Of a stretch of 64,000 nucleotides of DNA, positions 27,101 through 37,470 are shown one piece after another (positions within the stretch are counted from its first letter, which is position 1; each line of letters begins with the position of its first letter). The position numbers were made by a program, and so were the translations under genes. Under the pieces are notes generated by a model. It was given only the letters and a program-made list of their open reading frames with translations. It searched no databases and was not told the DNA's origin. Source of the stretch: Rhea pennata (lineage: Eukaryota > Chordata > Aves > Rheiformes > Rheidae); the NCBI RefSeq assembly GCF_028389875.1, contig NC_084663.1:116893801-116957800 (forward strand). Reading direction: 5' to 3'.

Positions 27101-28248
27101 CCCAGATGAGACCAAACCTGAACTTTAGAGAAGTTTCCCGTAACTCTAATTCTCTGCTCTGAGACTCACCTCATACCTTTAACAGTGGGCAGAGCACATG
27201 CATGCAACCCGCTCTTCCTCAGGTCCTCCATGTTGCGATTTGGGGTCTTGCAGTGCTCGTGTGAGGGGTGACTGCGACCCCGGAGGACTCCCTGAAGGTC
27301 ACCCCATTGACTGGGAAGTTTAAAAGGCACTCGTGGAGCTGCAAGGTCTAATTTCCAGTGCATCGCTCTGCTAACAGATGGGAGGCAGGCGGCACTGAAG
27401 ATCAGGCCTTGCAGTATCCGAGGCATCATTAAACCTGTTCTCTGTTGCCAGTCCTAACCAAGCAGCGGTCACATACAGGCTCCTCTTCCTTGGGATGCCC
27501 CAGATCCCTCCCAGCAGGGTAAGGGTAGCTTCAGTGGACCTGCAAGGTATCCATTAGGAAGCGACCGTGGCCCACAGGACTGGAGGGAATATATGCAATA
27601 ACAATCCCAAACAATAACCTAATGACATTGCAAGTGATTTTCAACATGAAAGCAACAGTCTGTTTTTTATTAAGTTATCACTTCATCATGTTCCCTGATT
27701 GCCTTCATTCACGCCTTCATTGCCTACAATCACGGTTTTTAAGAAGATAATACATATTCATAGGCAATAAAACAGATTCTGCTCCACATTTTATTGTCAA
27801 AAGCAAGTTGGGGCGAGCGGTTCCTCTGGGAGCCTTCCGTGGCTGCCTTCCCGGGACCGCGCTGACGAGAGGCAGTTGGCAACATCAAGCCCAAATGAGC
27901 CGAGGGAGTAACGTGACATTTAATTTGACATCTCACAGCGGAGATCACCCCCTCTTCCTCCTCCTCTTCCTCCTTGCAGCCCCCCGTCCAGGGAAACACC
28001 ACCTCGGTACCTGCAGCTCGCCCCCCTCCGCCGCTGCGGCGCTCCGCAGCAGCGCCAGCCCCGCGCAAGCCCCCGCACTGCCGGGCACGGAGCCCCGGGG
28101 GCTGCAGGAAGGACGGAGGCCACAGCCGGAGGGGTGGTGATCGCCAGAGAAATTGCTTACTTGCTCCGTTAGGGATGCAGACCTGACTTCTCCTTGGCAG
28201 CCTCGGAGTTGGGGAGGGAAGGGGGCGGATTTTCTTTCTCTTTGAACG
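24141..28248. other. Upstream intergenic, no gene seen
   Basis: AT-rich sequence with homopolymer runs at 24.89 and 26.90 kb. No supported coding sequence. CpG content rises from about 27.8 kb toward the OLIG2 island. Confidence 0.55.
24891..24918 (+). repeat. 28-base T run
   Basis: An uninterrupted T run in AT-rich intergenic sequence with no recognised retroposon beside it. Confidence 0.9.
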
Positions 28249-28391
28249 TGGGAAAATGAAAAGGAGAAAAGGGAAAAAAGGAAAAGGGGAAAAAAGGAAA
28301 GGGAGAAAAAGTGTAAAGGGAAAAGAAAACATGAAAAGGGAAAAAAATGAAAGGAAAAATGGAAACCGAAAAGGGAAAAGGAAAGGAAAAC
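28249..28391 (+). repeat. Purine-rich (G+A) tract
   Basis: About 140 bases made almost entirely of A and G (units such as gggaaaa, ggaaaagggg and gaaaaggg) with few pyrimidine interruptions. It lies at the upstream edge of the OLIG2 CpG island, about 1.7 kb before the promoter. The long reading frames on both strands here are by-products of this composition. Confidence 0.8.
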
Positions 28392-28599
28392 CCTGCCCAC
28401 AGCCCCCTTCTACTCCCCGGGAGCTCCAGGCTGCTGCGGGGGGCTGGGGTGCGACTGGCTTCCCAGGGACCCGGCGGGACCCCGCTTTTGGCAGCCAGCC
28501 CTCCCCGGCAGGGACCCAGGGACCCCCCCGCACCCCCTACTTCCCCCTCCCCGCGGAGCTTGAGCCGTCCCCTCGGCTGGAGAAGCGCCCCGACGGGGC

Positions 28600-28617
28600 G
28601 GGGGGGGGGGGGGGGGG
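28600..28617 (+). repeat. 18-base G run
   Basis: An uninterrupted run of 18 G within the OLIG2 CpG island. Such runs can form G-quadruplexes and are prone to assembly and length error. Confidence 0.85.
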
Positions 28618-29464
28618 CGCGGAGGGACGCGTCCCGCCGCAGCCTTTCAATAAGAAGAGGAATTACCCCGGCCCTCCGAGGCGGGAGGGAGGAGAGACGC
28701 CGGCGTTTTCCTCCGATCCGCCCGCGGGCGCGGGGGCGGCCGCCCCCCGCCGCCTCGCCGGGCCCGGGCCCGGGCCCCGCCAGGAGCCGCCGGCCGCGGC
28801 GGGCTCTCCGTCCTCCCGGCTGCCGCCCCGTTTTCTGCACCTCTCGCACATCAGTCCCGAGGCAGAGGCAGGCTTCTCGCCGCCCGTTCAGTACTTTCTT
28901 AACGCGGAAATGCAAAGTTTGCACGGCCGCCCGGCCTCTCCTCCACCCACCTCCAACCCCCCACACCCCCCCATCCGCCCCCGGGATTTCCTCTCCGCCT
29001 CCCCCCCACACACCCCCCACCCCGCCCGGGCGCACAGCCCCACAAGCAAGTGCGGAAGCTCAGGGCGCGGGCGGGAAGGGTGCCCACGGCCGCGGCGGGG
29101 CCCCGGGCGCCCCCGGGCCGCCCCGTCCGGGAGCGCCGCCGCCCCGCCGGGCGCCGGCGGGACCCGCGGCGGGGCCGGCTGTCGCTCGCACAGATTTTCC
29201 TAATTGACCTGTTACGGATCATCCCCGCAACCGTTGGGAAACACATTTCCACGCTTCACTTCTTAACGTTTTAAATACATATTTAACGGATGGTTGAGGC
29301 TGGCCGAGCCAGCTGGGAAACACACGGGTGTAAAAATAATACAACAAAAGGCCAAGTGGCCGGGGGGGGCGGATTTACCCCGTGGGGGGAGGAAGCGGCG
29401 GTGAGCGGGGGCTCGCCGGGATTTCCCGAGGTGATTTTGGGGGGAGAGACAGGGGAGGGGGGTC

Positions 29465-29468
<4 letters not shown>

Positions 29469-29505
<37 letters not shown>
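29469..29505 (+). repeat. 37-base T run
   Basis: An uninterrupted run of 37 T about 600 bp upstream of the OLIG2 TATA box, inside an otherwise GC-rich island. There is no recognisable retroposon body beside it. Confidence 0.9.
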
Positions 29506-29838
29506 CCCCACTCCCTTCTTCTGGTTCGGTCTCGCCGCAGGATTGCTTGGGGGGCGGGTTTGGGTCCTCCCTGCGGCTGGCTGCCTGACTTCTTGCCGTT
29601 GAGGGGCGGAATGTGCCCCGAAGTTGTGGCACCGTCCGCCGAGGGGTTAGGGGTGCTCGGGGGGAGGGGAGGGGGGAAAGTGTCTCCTACTCCGAGGGGA
29701 AACTGCCCCGCGGGAAACCGGGCGGCTAAACTCGCTTTTTTATTTTTCCTTTTTATTTTTTCTCCCCGCGGCACCTTTCTCGCACCGGCCGGGGGGAGAA
29801 GGAACGGCGAAGCAATGACTCGGGCGGGGTGCGCTTGG

Positions 29839-29874
29839 TGTCCCGCGAGTCCCGCGTGTCCCGCGAGTCCCGCG
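29839..29874 (+). repeat. Two 18-bp tandem units
   Basis: Two perfect copies of tgtcccgcgagtcccgcg at 29839-29856 and 29857-29874. Each is itself two diverged 9-bp halves. They lie about 230 bp upstream of the OLIG2 TATA box. Confidence 0.85.
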
Positions 29875-30000
29875 TGTGCGCGCCCCGTTCCCCCCCCGAC
29901 AGCTGCTCCCGGCGCTGTCATTGTCGCGTTTTATTCCCGGTGCCACAAAGACCCGCCCCGCCGGGGCTCCCCGCCGCCCCCGCCCGCGCCCTCGAGCCGC

Positions 30001-30131
30001 ACCGGCCCCGCTGACATCAGCCGCCCCCCGCCGCCCCCCACCGCCGCCGATTGGCGCAGCCGCCGCCGCCGCCGCCGGCACCGACCCTCCCCGGCGCCGC
30101 TATAAAGGCTCCGCGGCGGCGGCGCAAGGTG
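30001..30131 (+). promoter_or_regulatory. OLIG2: OLIG2 core promoter
   Basis: TATAAA lies at 30101-30106, an inverted CCAAT box (ATTGG) at 30050-30054 and an ATF/CREB-like TGACATCA at 30012-30019, all in GC-box-rich sequence. The usual TATA-to-start distance predicts transcription from about 30131. A splice donor lies 60 bases further on and the coding exon follows. The exact start site is inferred. Confidence 0.75.
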
Positions 30132-30190
30132 CGCGCTGCTGCCGTGCTCGCCCGCCGCGGCGCGCCGCTCCCCACGGCCGCCCGCGCACG
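30131..30190 (+). other. OLIG2: OLIG2 non-coding exon 1 (predicted 5' UTR)
   Basis: This is the interval between the predicted start site and a consensus splice donor (cacg|GTGAGTGC) at 30190/30191. OLIG2 in mammals also has a non-coding first exon followed by one coding exon, which supports the model. The 5' end is uncertain by some tens of bases. Confidence 0.6.
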
Positions 30191-30370
30191 GTGAGTGCTG
30201 CCACGGGACGGGGCGGGACGGGACGCGACGGGGCGGGAGGCGCCCCCCGAGGGCCCCCGGCGGGAGGAGGCGCGGCGGCGGCTCGCCGACGTGGCGGCGG
30301 CGGCCCGCGGGGTTTCCGCGGGCGCTGACTCGGTCTCCGGGCCGCCCCCGGGCTCTCTCGCCCCTCGCAG
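30191..30370 (+). other. OLIG2: OLIG2 intron 1 (predicted, 180 bp)
   Basis: The intron runs from donor GTGAGTGC at 30191 to an acceptor with a C/T-rich tract, ctctctcgcccctcgcag, ending at 30370. It is extremely GC-rich and opens with closely spaced G runs (30205-30237). Exon 2 begins at 30371, 37 bases before the ATG. Confidence 0.65.
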
Positions 30371-30407
30371 GCAGCCCGGTGCGCGCAGCGGTGCCGCCTG
30401 CCGGGCC

Positions 30408-31301
30408 ATGGACTCGGACGCCAGCCTGGTCTCCAGCCGTCCGTCGTCGCCGGAGCCCGATGACCTCTTCCTCACGGCGCGGAGCAAAGGCAGCGGCGGG
30501 GCTTTCACGGGCGGCACCGTGTCCAGCTCCACGCAGAGCGACTCCCCGCCGGAGCTGAGCGCCGAGCTGCGCAGCGCCATGAGCGCCGCGGGGGTGGTGG
30601 TGGTGGACAAGCTGGGCTTCAAGTCCTCGTCGTCCTCCTCGTCGTCGTCCTCCTCCTCCTCTTCCAAGAAGGACAAGAAGCAGATGACGGAGCCGGAGCT
30701 GCAGCAGCTGCGGCTGAAGATCAACAGCCGGGAGCGCAAGCGGATGCACGACCTCAACATCGCCATGGACGGGCTGCGGGAGGTGATGCCCTACGCGCAC
30801 GGGCCGTCGGTGCGCAAGCTCTCCAAGATCGCCACGCTGCTCCTGGCGCGCAACTACATCCTCATGCTCACCAACTCCCTGGAGGAGATGAAGCGCCTCG
30901 TCAGCGAGATCTACGGCGGGCACCACGCCGGCTTCCACCCCGCCGCCTGCCCCGGCGGCATGGGCGCCCACTCCGCCCCGCTGCCCGGCCACCCGGCCCA
31001 CCCCGCCTCGCACCCCGTGCACCACCCCATCCTGCCGCCCGCCGCCGTCTCCAGCGCCTCCCTGCCCGGCTCCGGCCTCTCGGCCGTCAGCTCCATCCGG
31101 CCCCCGCACGGGCTCCTCAAGTCGCCCTCGGCCGCCGCCGCCGCCGCCGCCGCCGCTGCCGCCCCGCTGGGCAGCGGCTTCCAGCACTGGGGCGGGATGC
31201 CGTGTCCCTGCAGCATGTGCCAGGTCTCGGCCCCGCCGCACCACCACGTCTCCGGCATGGCCACCGCCAGCCTCCCCAGACTGGCCACCGACACCAAATG
31301 A
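30408..31301 (+). CDS. OLIG2: Oligodendrocyte transcription factor 2 (bHLH)
   Basis: The 297-residue protein is recognised as OLIG2 from its N-terminus ([19 protein letters not shown]), its bHLH domain and its C-terminal [13 protein letters not shown] motif. In order: a Ser/Pro-rich N-terminus, a 14-serine run (73-86), a lysine-rich linker, the basic region [12 protein letters not shown] (106-117), helix 1, the loop, and helix 2 with [18 protein letters not shown] (137-154). A His/Pro-rich stretch (about 172-208) and an 11-alanine run (242-252) follow. OLIG2 is a nuclear DNA-binding factor that acts on E-boxes, mainly as a repressor, in pMN progenitors and the oligodendrocyte lineage (family knowledge). 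The start was chosen because the ATG has a strong Kozak context (gccATGG) and lies 37 bases into exon 2. The open frame upstream to 30195 crosses the probable intron, so it is not coding. Human OLIG2 is 323 residues; this copy lacks the human glycine-rich insert. The frame is intact, with no sign of decay. Confidence 0.97.
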   Translation: MDSDASLVSSRPSSPEPDDLFLTARSKGSGGAFTGGTVSSSTQSDSPPELSAELRSAMSAAGVVVVDKLGFKSSSSSSSSSSSSSSKKDKKQMTEPELQQLRLKINSRERKRMHDLNIAMDGLREVMPYAHGPSVRKLSKIATLLLARNYILMLTNSLEEMKRLVSEIYGGHHAGFHPAACPGGMGAHSAPLPGHPAHPASHPVHHPILPPAAVSSASLPGSGLSAVSSIRPPHGLLKSPSAAAAAAAAAAAPLGSGFQHWGGMPCPCSMCQVSAPPHHHVSGMATASLPRLATDTK

Positions 31302-32301
31302 GCCCGCCGGCGGGGCCGCCCCGGTGCCGCCAGGACCCACGGACGCGCCGCCCGGTCCCGGTCCCAGCCCCGGCCCCGGCGCCGGCCGCGGGCCGCTCCC
31401 CCCCCCCCGGCCGGCGGCAGCGCTCTGCCCGCGGAGCCCGCAGAGAGCACCGCCCCGACGGCAGCAAACGTCCGCGCATCTTCCTCTTCTCTTTTAATCC
31501 CCCCCCCTCCCCGCCCCGACTTTGCTAGGACGTGATAAAATAGCTCTAGGCGCTTCTCAAACGGAGGAACCAAAACTTGCGGAGGGGTCTCGTCGGTTGG
31601 GTTTTGCTCGTTTGCCTGTCCCCGTGCCCGTCCCCGTCGCGTCGCGTCGCGTCGCGTCCCCGCGCCCGGCTGCGGCTCAGCGCGCAGAGCCCTTCAAGCC
31701 GCCTCTGGGTCGCATCCTGCCGCAGCAAGACGATCGCCTGAGCACCCGGCCGGCCGCTCTCGGCATCCACGGAATCTGCAAGAATTAGGGCTTTGGGGGG
31801 AAAATGTACCATAAAAAGTTGTGTTTCCTTCCCCCCAATCCTTCTTCCCCTCCCCTCCGTTTTTCGGTTTTGTTGCTCTTTCGGGATTTGTAAATATACC
31901 GTTCAATGATAAAGCAAGTCCGTTCTGCCTGAGATTTCCGTTTGTGCACTTGTACTGTGTAAGCCTTATGAATGAACAAGGGTTTGGTTTGGGTTGATCT
32001 GTTTTTTTTTTTTTCTTTTTTTTTTTTTTTTAATTTTTATTTTTTTTAATGTATAACACCTCTTTCGTTCCTGCCATCTTTAACAAAGTTTCGAATTCTT
32101 TAATGCTCTTTCTGTGTAGGAGCTTTCACACTGTCTGTGTTGCAATACTGAGAACTTGGGCTTGTTTCTGAAATAACAACTTTTCTTATCACTGCCCCTT
32201 GCAGAGATTTTATCATCTGTTTATTTTTGTAAAAAAAGAAAAAAGAAAAAAGAAAAAAGTTGCTAAATAATATTTATTACTTGTTTGGTTGCAAAAAAAA
32301 A

Positions 32302-32329
32302 GTGATCCACTGTTGAGATTTTAAATAAA
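32302..32329 (+). repeat. 28-bp direct repeat, copy 1
   Basis: Begins GTGATCCACTGTTGAG and ends in the first OLIG2 poly(A) signal. It matches copy 2 at 32817-32844 at 26 of 28 positions by eye. Confidence 0.85.
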
Positions 32330-32344
32330 AAAAAATTAAATAAA
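32324..32344 (+). terminator. OLIG2: Paired poly(A) signals of OLIG2
   Basis: AATAAA occurs at 32324-32329 and again at 32339-32344, about 1.03 kb after the stop codon. Cleavage is expected 10-30 bases downstream. The AT-rich, T-rich setting fits a real polyadenylation site. Confidence 0.7.
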
Positions 32345-32362
32345 TTGCTTTTTCCTAATCGT

Positions 32363-32930
32363 TTATGTTTTGAGACAAGTCATGAGGATGAAATTACTGT
32401 CAGCAGCATTAACCCATTATCACGGCAAGATAAAATGTGAATGTGCTATGGAATTGCCGGGGAAAAGTGGAAATGCACTAGAACATTTTCGGAAGATACT
32501 TGCCCTTTCTCTAAGTTTTTTATTTGTTCGTTTTGCGGGTTAATCGAAACTATTTTTCCTCATTTGTTCCTCGGAGAGTAATAGTGACAGGGAAACAAAC
32601 GAATATAACTGGGCTCAAAAAATTCAGATTTTTGTCGATAGTATCCAGCACTTGACAAGAGTCAAATTTTAATTTTAGGAAAGGAAACATTAAACTTCGC
32701 AATGTGTCGTTTGCTTGTTGTAAATCTACCGCGCACTTGACCTTCAACCAAAACCAACCAACCAAAACCCCACGGAAAAGAAGATTATTTGAGGGCGGTC
32801 TTGTTGGTTTGGTTTGGTGATCCACTGTCGAGATTTTAAATGAATCTCGGGTTCAGGTTTCGGTTTTGTTTTGTTTTGTTTCCTTCCTAAAGTTGATGGT
32901 GTCTCTCAGCCGTGTGTATTTTAGCCGTTC
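32363..32930. other. OLIG2 3' flank
   Basis: AT-rich sequence immediately downstream of the poly(A) site. It includes the second copy of the 28-bp repeat and AACC/GGTT-rich stretches that could form a hairpin. Confidence 0.6.
32817..32844 (+). repeat. 28-bp direct repeat, copy 2
   Basis: Begins GTGATCCACTGTCGAG and has AAATGAA where copy 1 has the AAATAAA signal. It lies 515 bp after copy 1, beyond the predicted end of the OLIG2 transcript. It is preceded by a TTGGTTTGG-rich stretch that can pair with an AACCAACCAAAACC stretch at 32749-32769. Confidence 0.85.
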
Positions 32931-34160
32931 CCGACGGAGATACTAAGGCAGCGTGCGGAGCGCCTTGTGCCTCCCCCTTTTTCGTTAAGGAGCGAGATAA
33001 CGGCGCAGAGGAACCCCCCGGTTTGGGAGCACCGGGGGGGGGGGGGCGGCAGAGCCCGGCCCCGGCGGCCCCCCGGCAGCGGGGCTCCCCCGGCGCCGTT
33101 CCCACGCTCCCGCCGCCGTCACCGGGCTGCGCCTGGAGGGGGGGGAGGGCACCCGAAAACACAGGGTCTTTTTTTGGGAGGGTTTTTTTTCTCCCAAGCA
33201 AATCTTGATACCTACGCACATATATGTGTGTGTGTAAATAAAATGATAATAATAAAAAAAACCCCACAAACACAAAGTTTAACGCCAGAAGGGCCGAAGC
33301 CCGGGGAGGGGGCAGGCCCCCGACGGCTGCCCAGATGCCTTCTGCGGCAGGGGGGCTGCCCTGAGCCCGGCGGCGAGCCGGGCGCTGCCTTTGGGGTCGC
33401 TTCGGGCCGCTCGCCCGCCGTCGCTCCGCGGCGTTGGCGGCGATCCTGGCGGCACAAGCCCGGGGAGAGCCCGGGCAGGGCAAACCCAGCCAGCTAAGGG
33501 ACACATGGACGGGGGCGAGGGGGAGAGGGTGTTTGGGGGGGGCCAGGCGTGAGCGCCCCCGGGAGCAGCCGCGGCGCCTGCGGGCCTGGCCTGCCGGGGG
33601 GCTCGGCGCCCCCCGGCTCGGCTCCCCCTTTCCGCAGGGCGGCTGCCGTGAGCGGAGCAGCTTTCCCAATTAAGCGCGGCGGCGGCGGCGGCGGCGAGGG
33701 AGCGCTGCCGCGGAAGCAGGGCAGGAGCAGGTGAGACTTGGAGGGAGCATCATTAGGCGCTGGTCTTTGTCTCTATTAAAGGCAATAATTAGCGCCCTGA
33801 CAGATGCAAAAGTCGGCAGCGGCCAGAAGCTAGTAAATCCCGCTCGTCTGCCTGCCTGGGCGCCCTCCTCCACCCAGAGGGCCTTCTCCCATCGCTAGCA
33901 GGTGGCCCCGGGGAGCACCGACGGGGGGGAAGTCAGCACCCCCGGCTCCTCTGCAGGGGCATTTCGGCCCCGCGGGCACTTGCCCTCCAGCCCCAGCGGC
34001 CGTTTCCACCCTTAAAAAGCAGCGAGCCCCACCCCACGACCCCACCGAGGGGGCGGACGGTGCCCCCGGGGCCGTGGGTCCTGCCCCGCCCCCGACGGCC
34101 GAGCAGCCCCGGGGCTGGCGCCGGCCACTCCGGCGGTGCTGCCCCGGCCCCTTCCCCCGG
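32931..34160. promoter_or_regulatory. CpG-rich downstream block
   Basis: Strongly CpG-rich, with an AT-rich interruption at about 33180-33270 and a less GC-rich segment at about 33735-33840. Long open frames on both strands have low-complexity Arg/Pro/Gly/Ala composition and match no family, so I do not call a gene. Confidence 0.55.
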
Positions 34161-36790
34161 CCTCCGGGGCTACCTGCAAATGAAATTAGCGGCTTCGCTG
34201 GGCCCCCGTGGCCCTGCCGCTTGCCTTGCTGCCCATATGCTCCCCTGCACGCACAAGTGCCCCGCAGGGCTCCCCTGATTGCATTGCCCACCGATTAAGC
34301 CACAGCTCCCAGCATATAGGGTTACGGTGAGGGGGGGAGAGCCCATATGCTTCACACCCACCGGCGCGGGCTGCTGGGGGGCACCTGCGCCTGCAGCGAG
34401 GCAGGGAGCCAGCAGCCCGCCCACATGCCACTCCTGGTGCCTGTCCTGCCCCATGGCTACACACAGCGGGCCGGGCACCAGGGCTGCCCCGCGGCCGCCA
34501 TCCGGGGGGATCTGCTCCCCCTCGGCAGGCTGAGCATCAGGGGAGCAGCCCCTGCCCGCAGGGCTTATTCCTGCTCTGGAAAGGGGAGCTGAGAAGCGGC
34601 TCGTGCCACTGCTGCTCCCCCAAGGGCTGCTATTGCAGACAAGCGGTCACTGCACCACGAAGGCGGCCCCCAGGTCCCGCAGGTGCCCTCCCCATCCAAT
34701 CGGGGCTGCAGCCCCCTGTGGGGCGGCCCATTTTGGCCCAAGCCATCCCAAGTCTGCTGCGAACAACTGAAGGGCACGATGAGGGGGGATGTTCCCTCCA
34801 GGCCCACGACTCCTGGGAGGTACGCAGGCCTTCTCCGCAGGTGGTGCGGCGCTGGCTCTGCTTTTTCCAGATTTGGGGTGCACTTTAGGGTAGGATCTTT
34901 CAGAGCCCCCTGAACAGCTCTGCAGATTCATTTCCTTCCCATCTGAATGACCGTTTCCCATGAGACAGCAGCGGGTGCTCGTCCTCTTTCGCACACATCG
35001 ACATGACCAGCACCGTCTCTGCAAACAATCCTCACCAAGGCCACCAGGCTAGCAACTCTTGCCTGATGCTGCAGGATGTTCTTGATGCTGCACAGCTCAG
35101 ATTTCCCTGCTTCACAGTGGTGCTTCTGTCCCCAGATGGGATGGGGACATCAGGCCCCCTGACTTGACATTAGCCTAATTATTTTTACATACTCAGATCT
35201 CAAAGTTGAGGGCCAGGTTTTCAGAAGATTTATGAGTATCTCCATGCGACAATTTTCTCCTGAGCCTGCTCAAGTGCTCAGCACCCACAACCCAACCCTA
35301 TGTTTCTGAAAACCTGATTGCCTAGGCAGGGGTTGAGATGGTAAGGGAGGTTTTCTGAAAGCCTGGCTCCAGCCATGAGAGCTGGCCCCTTCCAAGCTTC
35401 CAGCCCAGGTGAACGCAGCTTAAAAACATGCGCTGTGCATATTTCAACCTGCCAAGCCTCCAGGATCACAGAGTCAGGGGAACTGAATTTCCAGATATAC
35501 ACTTTTAATGATATATTAATATTTCTACTATTACTCATTAAGAGAAGGTAGTAAATATAATGATGGGAATGGGTCCAAGAGAGCATACAGGTCCACCTTT
35601 GCAAAATAGTGTGAAGTACTCGCCCGTTCAGCCTACGGAAGTCCAAACATGCTCTCGTGTGCCTGCTCTCAATACTTGTATGGTGCTTCTGAAGATGACA
35701 GAGGTTTTGCATTGATTTCAGTGGCAACATGACTGGATCCAAAAGTTTTCTGCAGGCATCCAGTCCATCCGCTTGAGAAAAAGAATGAAAGAGGTGAATG
35801 TGCGATCTGTTCCCCACACACATCGCCTGAGTAACCCTGGGGATGCTCAAACGTCGCAGGAGCTGCAAACCACACAAAGTTACACACAGGGTCGAGATCC
35901 TCCAAAAGCACAGTGCTTACCCTAAGCCTTTTACCCTAAAAGATGGATGTAAATGCAAAATAGTGTTTCCCTTTTTCATTCATCCCTATTCTTGGGATTA
36001 TCTTTAGAAGTTTTGTTCTGCCATTTATCTTCACTTGTTGGAGATGTCTTGACAAACTCCTGAGAATTAATTTCCCATCAGCTTTTTGCCTTCTCTTCTT
36101 GAACTGGCAGGTCAGATCTCACCATATGCATTAGAAGAGGTTATCTGGATGGGCCACCCTGCTCCATTGTCCCTTCTTATGCGTGTCCCTGTCCCAGCAG
36201 GAAACTAGTGTCATGCACATGGAGAGACTGCTGAGGGAATCCAACTCTTCTTCCAAGCAGCCCTCGACTCCCTGGCTGTCATCAATCATTGTATCCTGCT
36301 GCCAAAACCAATACAATTGGATCAGGCCCAATACACAGGGTGTTTCCTGAAAGTCAGAAGTGTGCCTTTTAGTTTAATATATTCCCAATGTTGATCCTAT
36401 TAGCAGGAAAAATCAATCAATCACTGTCACCAAACATCACCAGGCTACAGATTGATCACAGTGTCAGGATTGTTGGAGAATTCTGCAGATGCAGAAGGCA
36501 TTTGTTAAATGCTATTTTCAGTAAGACATATACATATATGTATAAGACACCCAGATTTATACATGTCTTTGTCTGCTCAAAAAAAGAAAAAAAAGGATTT
36601 TTTTTTAAGAAAGCAGCCACAGTCCTACTCACTTATATAAGAAAAATCCTTTTAATCAGGAAATTAGCAGAGTTTCGGTTGGGGGGGGGCTTGTTTTGCC
36701 CTTCCTGAGGGAGTTGAGCAGAATTTGGTTTGCTGTCTAAGGGAAATGGAGATATAAGGCAAGTATTACGTTTTACAAATGCTACAGACT
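34161..36790. other. Downstream intergenic, no gene seen
   Basis: GC-rich at first, then mid-GC, with possible old interspersed repeat blocks near 35.2 kb. The 199-residue frame on the - strand at 35278-35877 has no recognisable domain and crosses repeat-like sequence. Confidence 0.5.
35211..35290 (+). repeat. Possible ancient amniote interspersed repeat
   Basis: GGCCAGGTTTTCAGAAGA, followed about 45 bases later by CAAGTGCTCAGCACCCACAA, resembles a common reptile/bird repeat built from TTTTCAGAAG and GCTCAGCACC blocks. The family assignment is from memory and weak. Confidence 0.35.
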
Positions 36791-36799
36791 GCAGCTAGG

Positions 36800-37470
36800 G
36801 AAGCAAAAGGTATCGCAGCGTGCTGCGGGAGCGAGAGCAAATCAAGGTGCTAACTCAATTATTAGCTTCCAAGGTTCACACTTCCTCCGGAGGCACGCTG
36901 AATTTTCTGCAAAGTTTCTCCCTCTACCCCCTCCGGCGTTGTCAGACGTAACTCAACTCTCCTATGCCGCTGAAATGGCATAGAAAGGAGAGTTCCTCCA
37001 CAGTGGGCACAGAAGAGCCTCCGCGCTCAGGTTTTCGCGGAGCGGCTGGCAGGAGCAGGCCCCAGCTTCCTTATCATGTTTGGGAAGGGTTTAGCCAGAG
37101 GCAGGTTAAAGAAGGGGAAAGGGGCTTTTTTTTCCTGGCTCTCATTAACGCTGAAGGTGGAGGTGGAAGCGATGGGATTTCCCGGAGCAAGCGTGTATCC
37201 ATCACACGTCACCTGCGCACAGGGAATGGCCCCACGCCGCCCAGGCAAGGCGGCCTGGGGCATCACCCCATGTCACACCGGCCTCCCCGCTCGGAGCCTC
37301 CGCCCGCGCAAGAGTTGGGCGATTTAATTATTCCCATATAGAAGAAATGCAAAAATCCCTTAATGGGAATGGCGTGCTGCGGTGGGAAGCGTAAGCTGCA
37401 ATGCCACAGGCTGCTTTTACACGGCTTGAGCTGCTACAATAATACCGGAGAAAGGGAGGAATAATCCCCA
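36800..37470. promoter_or_regulatory. Candidate regulatory block
   Basis: Repeat-free sequence with an ETS-like palindrome (TTCCTCCGGAGG), a TTAATTATT homeodomain site and the dyad TCCCTTAATGGGA near 37357. Possible enhancer. Confidence 0.3.

Larger units (their letters stand above)
28400..31760. promoter_or_regulatory. OLIG2 CpG island
   Basis: This is a long, very GC- and CpG-rich domain covering the proximal upstream region, promoter, both exons and the first part of the 3' UTR of OLIG2. It is broken only by a 37-base T run at 29469-29505 and short AT-rich patches. Broad CpG islands of this kind are typical of Polycomb-regulated developmental transcription-factor genes (general knowledge). 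Confidence 0.85.
31302..32362 (+). other. OLIG2: OLIG2 3' UTR
   Basis: The UTR is GC-rich for its first 450 bases and includes four copies of GTCGC at 31636-31655. It then switches to AT-rich sequence with T-rich tracts at about 32002-32047 and an A-rich ladder (aaaaaag units) near 32230-32258. It ends just after two AATAAA signals. The length of about 1.06 kb is inferred from those signals. Confidence 0.7.

Noticed and set aside
28169..29207. Long open frames on both strands (286-315 residues) upstream of OLIG2
   Set aside because: They come from purine tracts and CpG-rich sequence with few stop codons. The products are low-complexity Lys/Gly or Pro/Arg-rich.
30195..30407. In-frame N-terminal extension of OLIG2 (71 residues)
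   Set aside because: It spans the predicted intron and acceptor. The known OLIG2 N-terminus [10 protein letters not shown] starts at 30408 in strong Kozak context.
29931..31340. 469-residue open frame on the - strand across OLIG2
   Set aside because: It is the shadow of the GC-rich OLIG2 coding exon and island. The composition is Arg/Gly/His-rich and no family is recognisable.
32887..33669. 260-residue - strand frame downstream of OLIG2
   Set aside because: CpG-island composition, crosses an AT-rich microsatellite-like stretch, and has no family features.
35278..35877. 199-residue - strand frame
   Set aside because: No domain recognised, no promoter nearby, and part of it overlaps repeat-like sequence.
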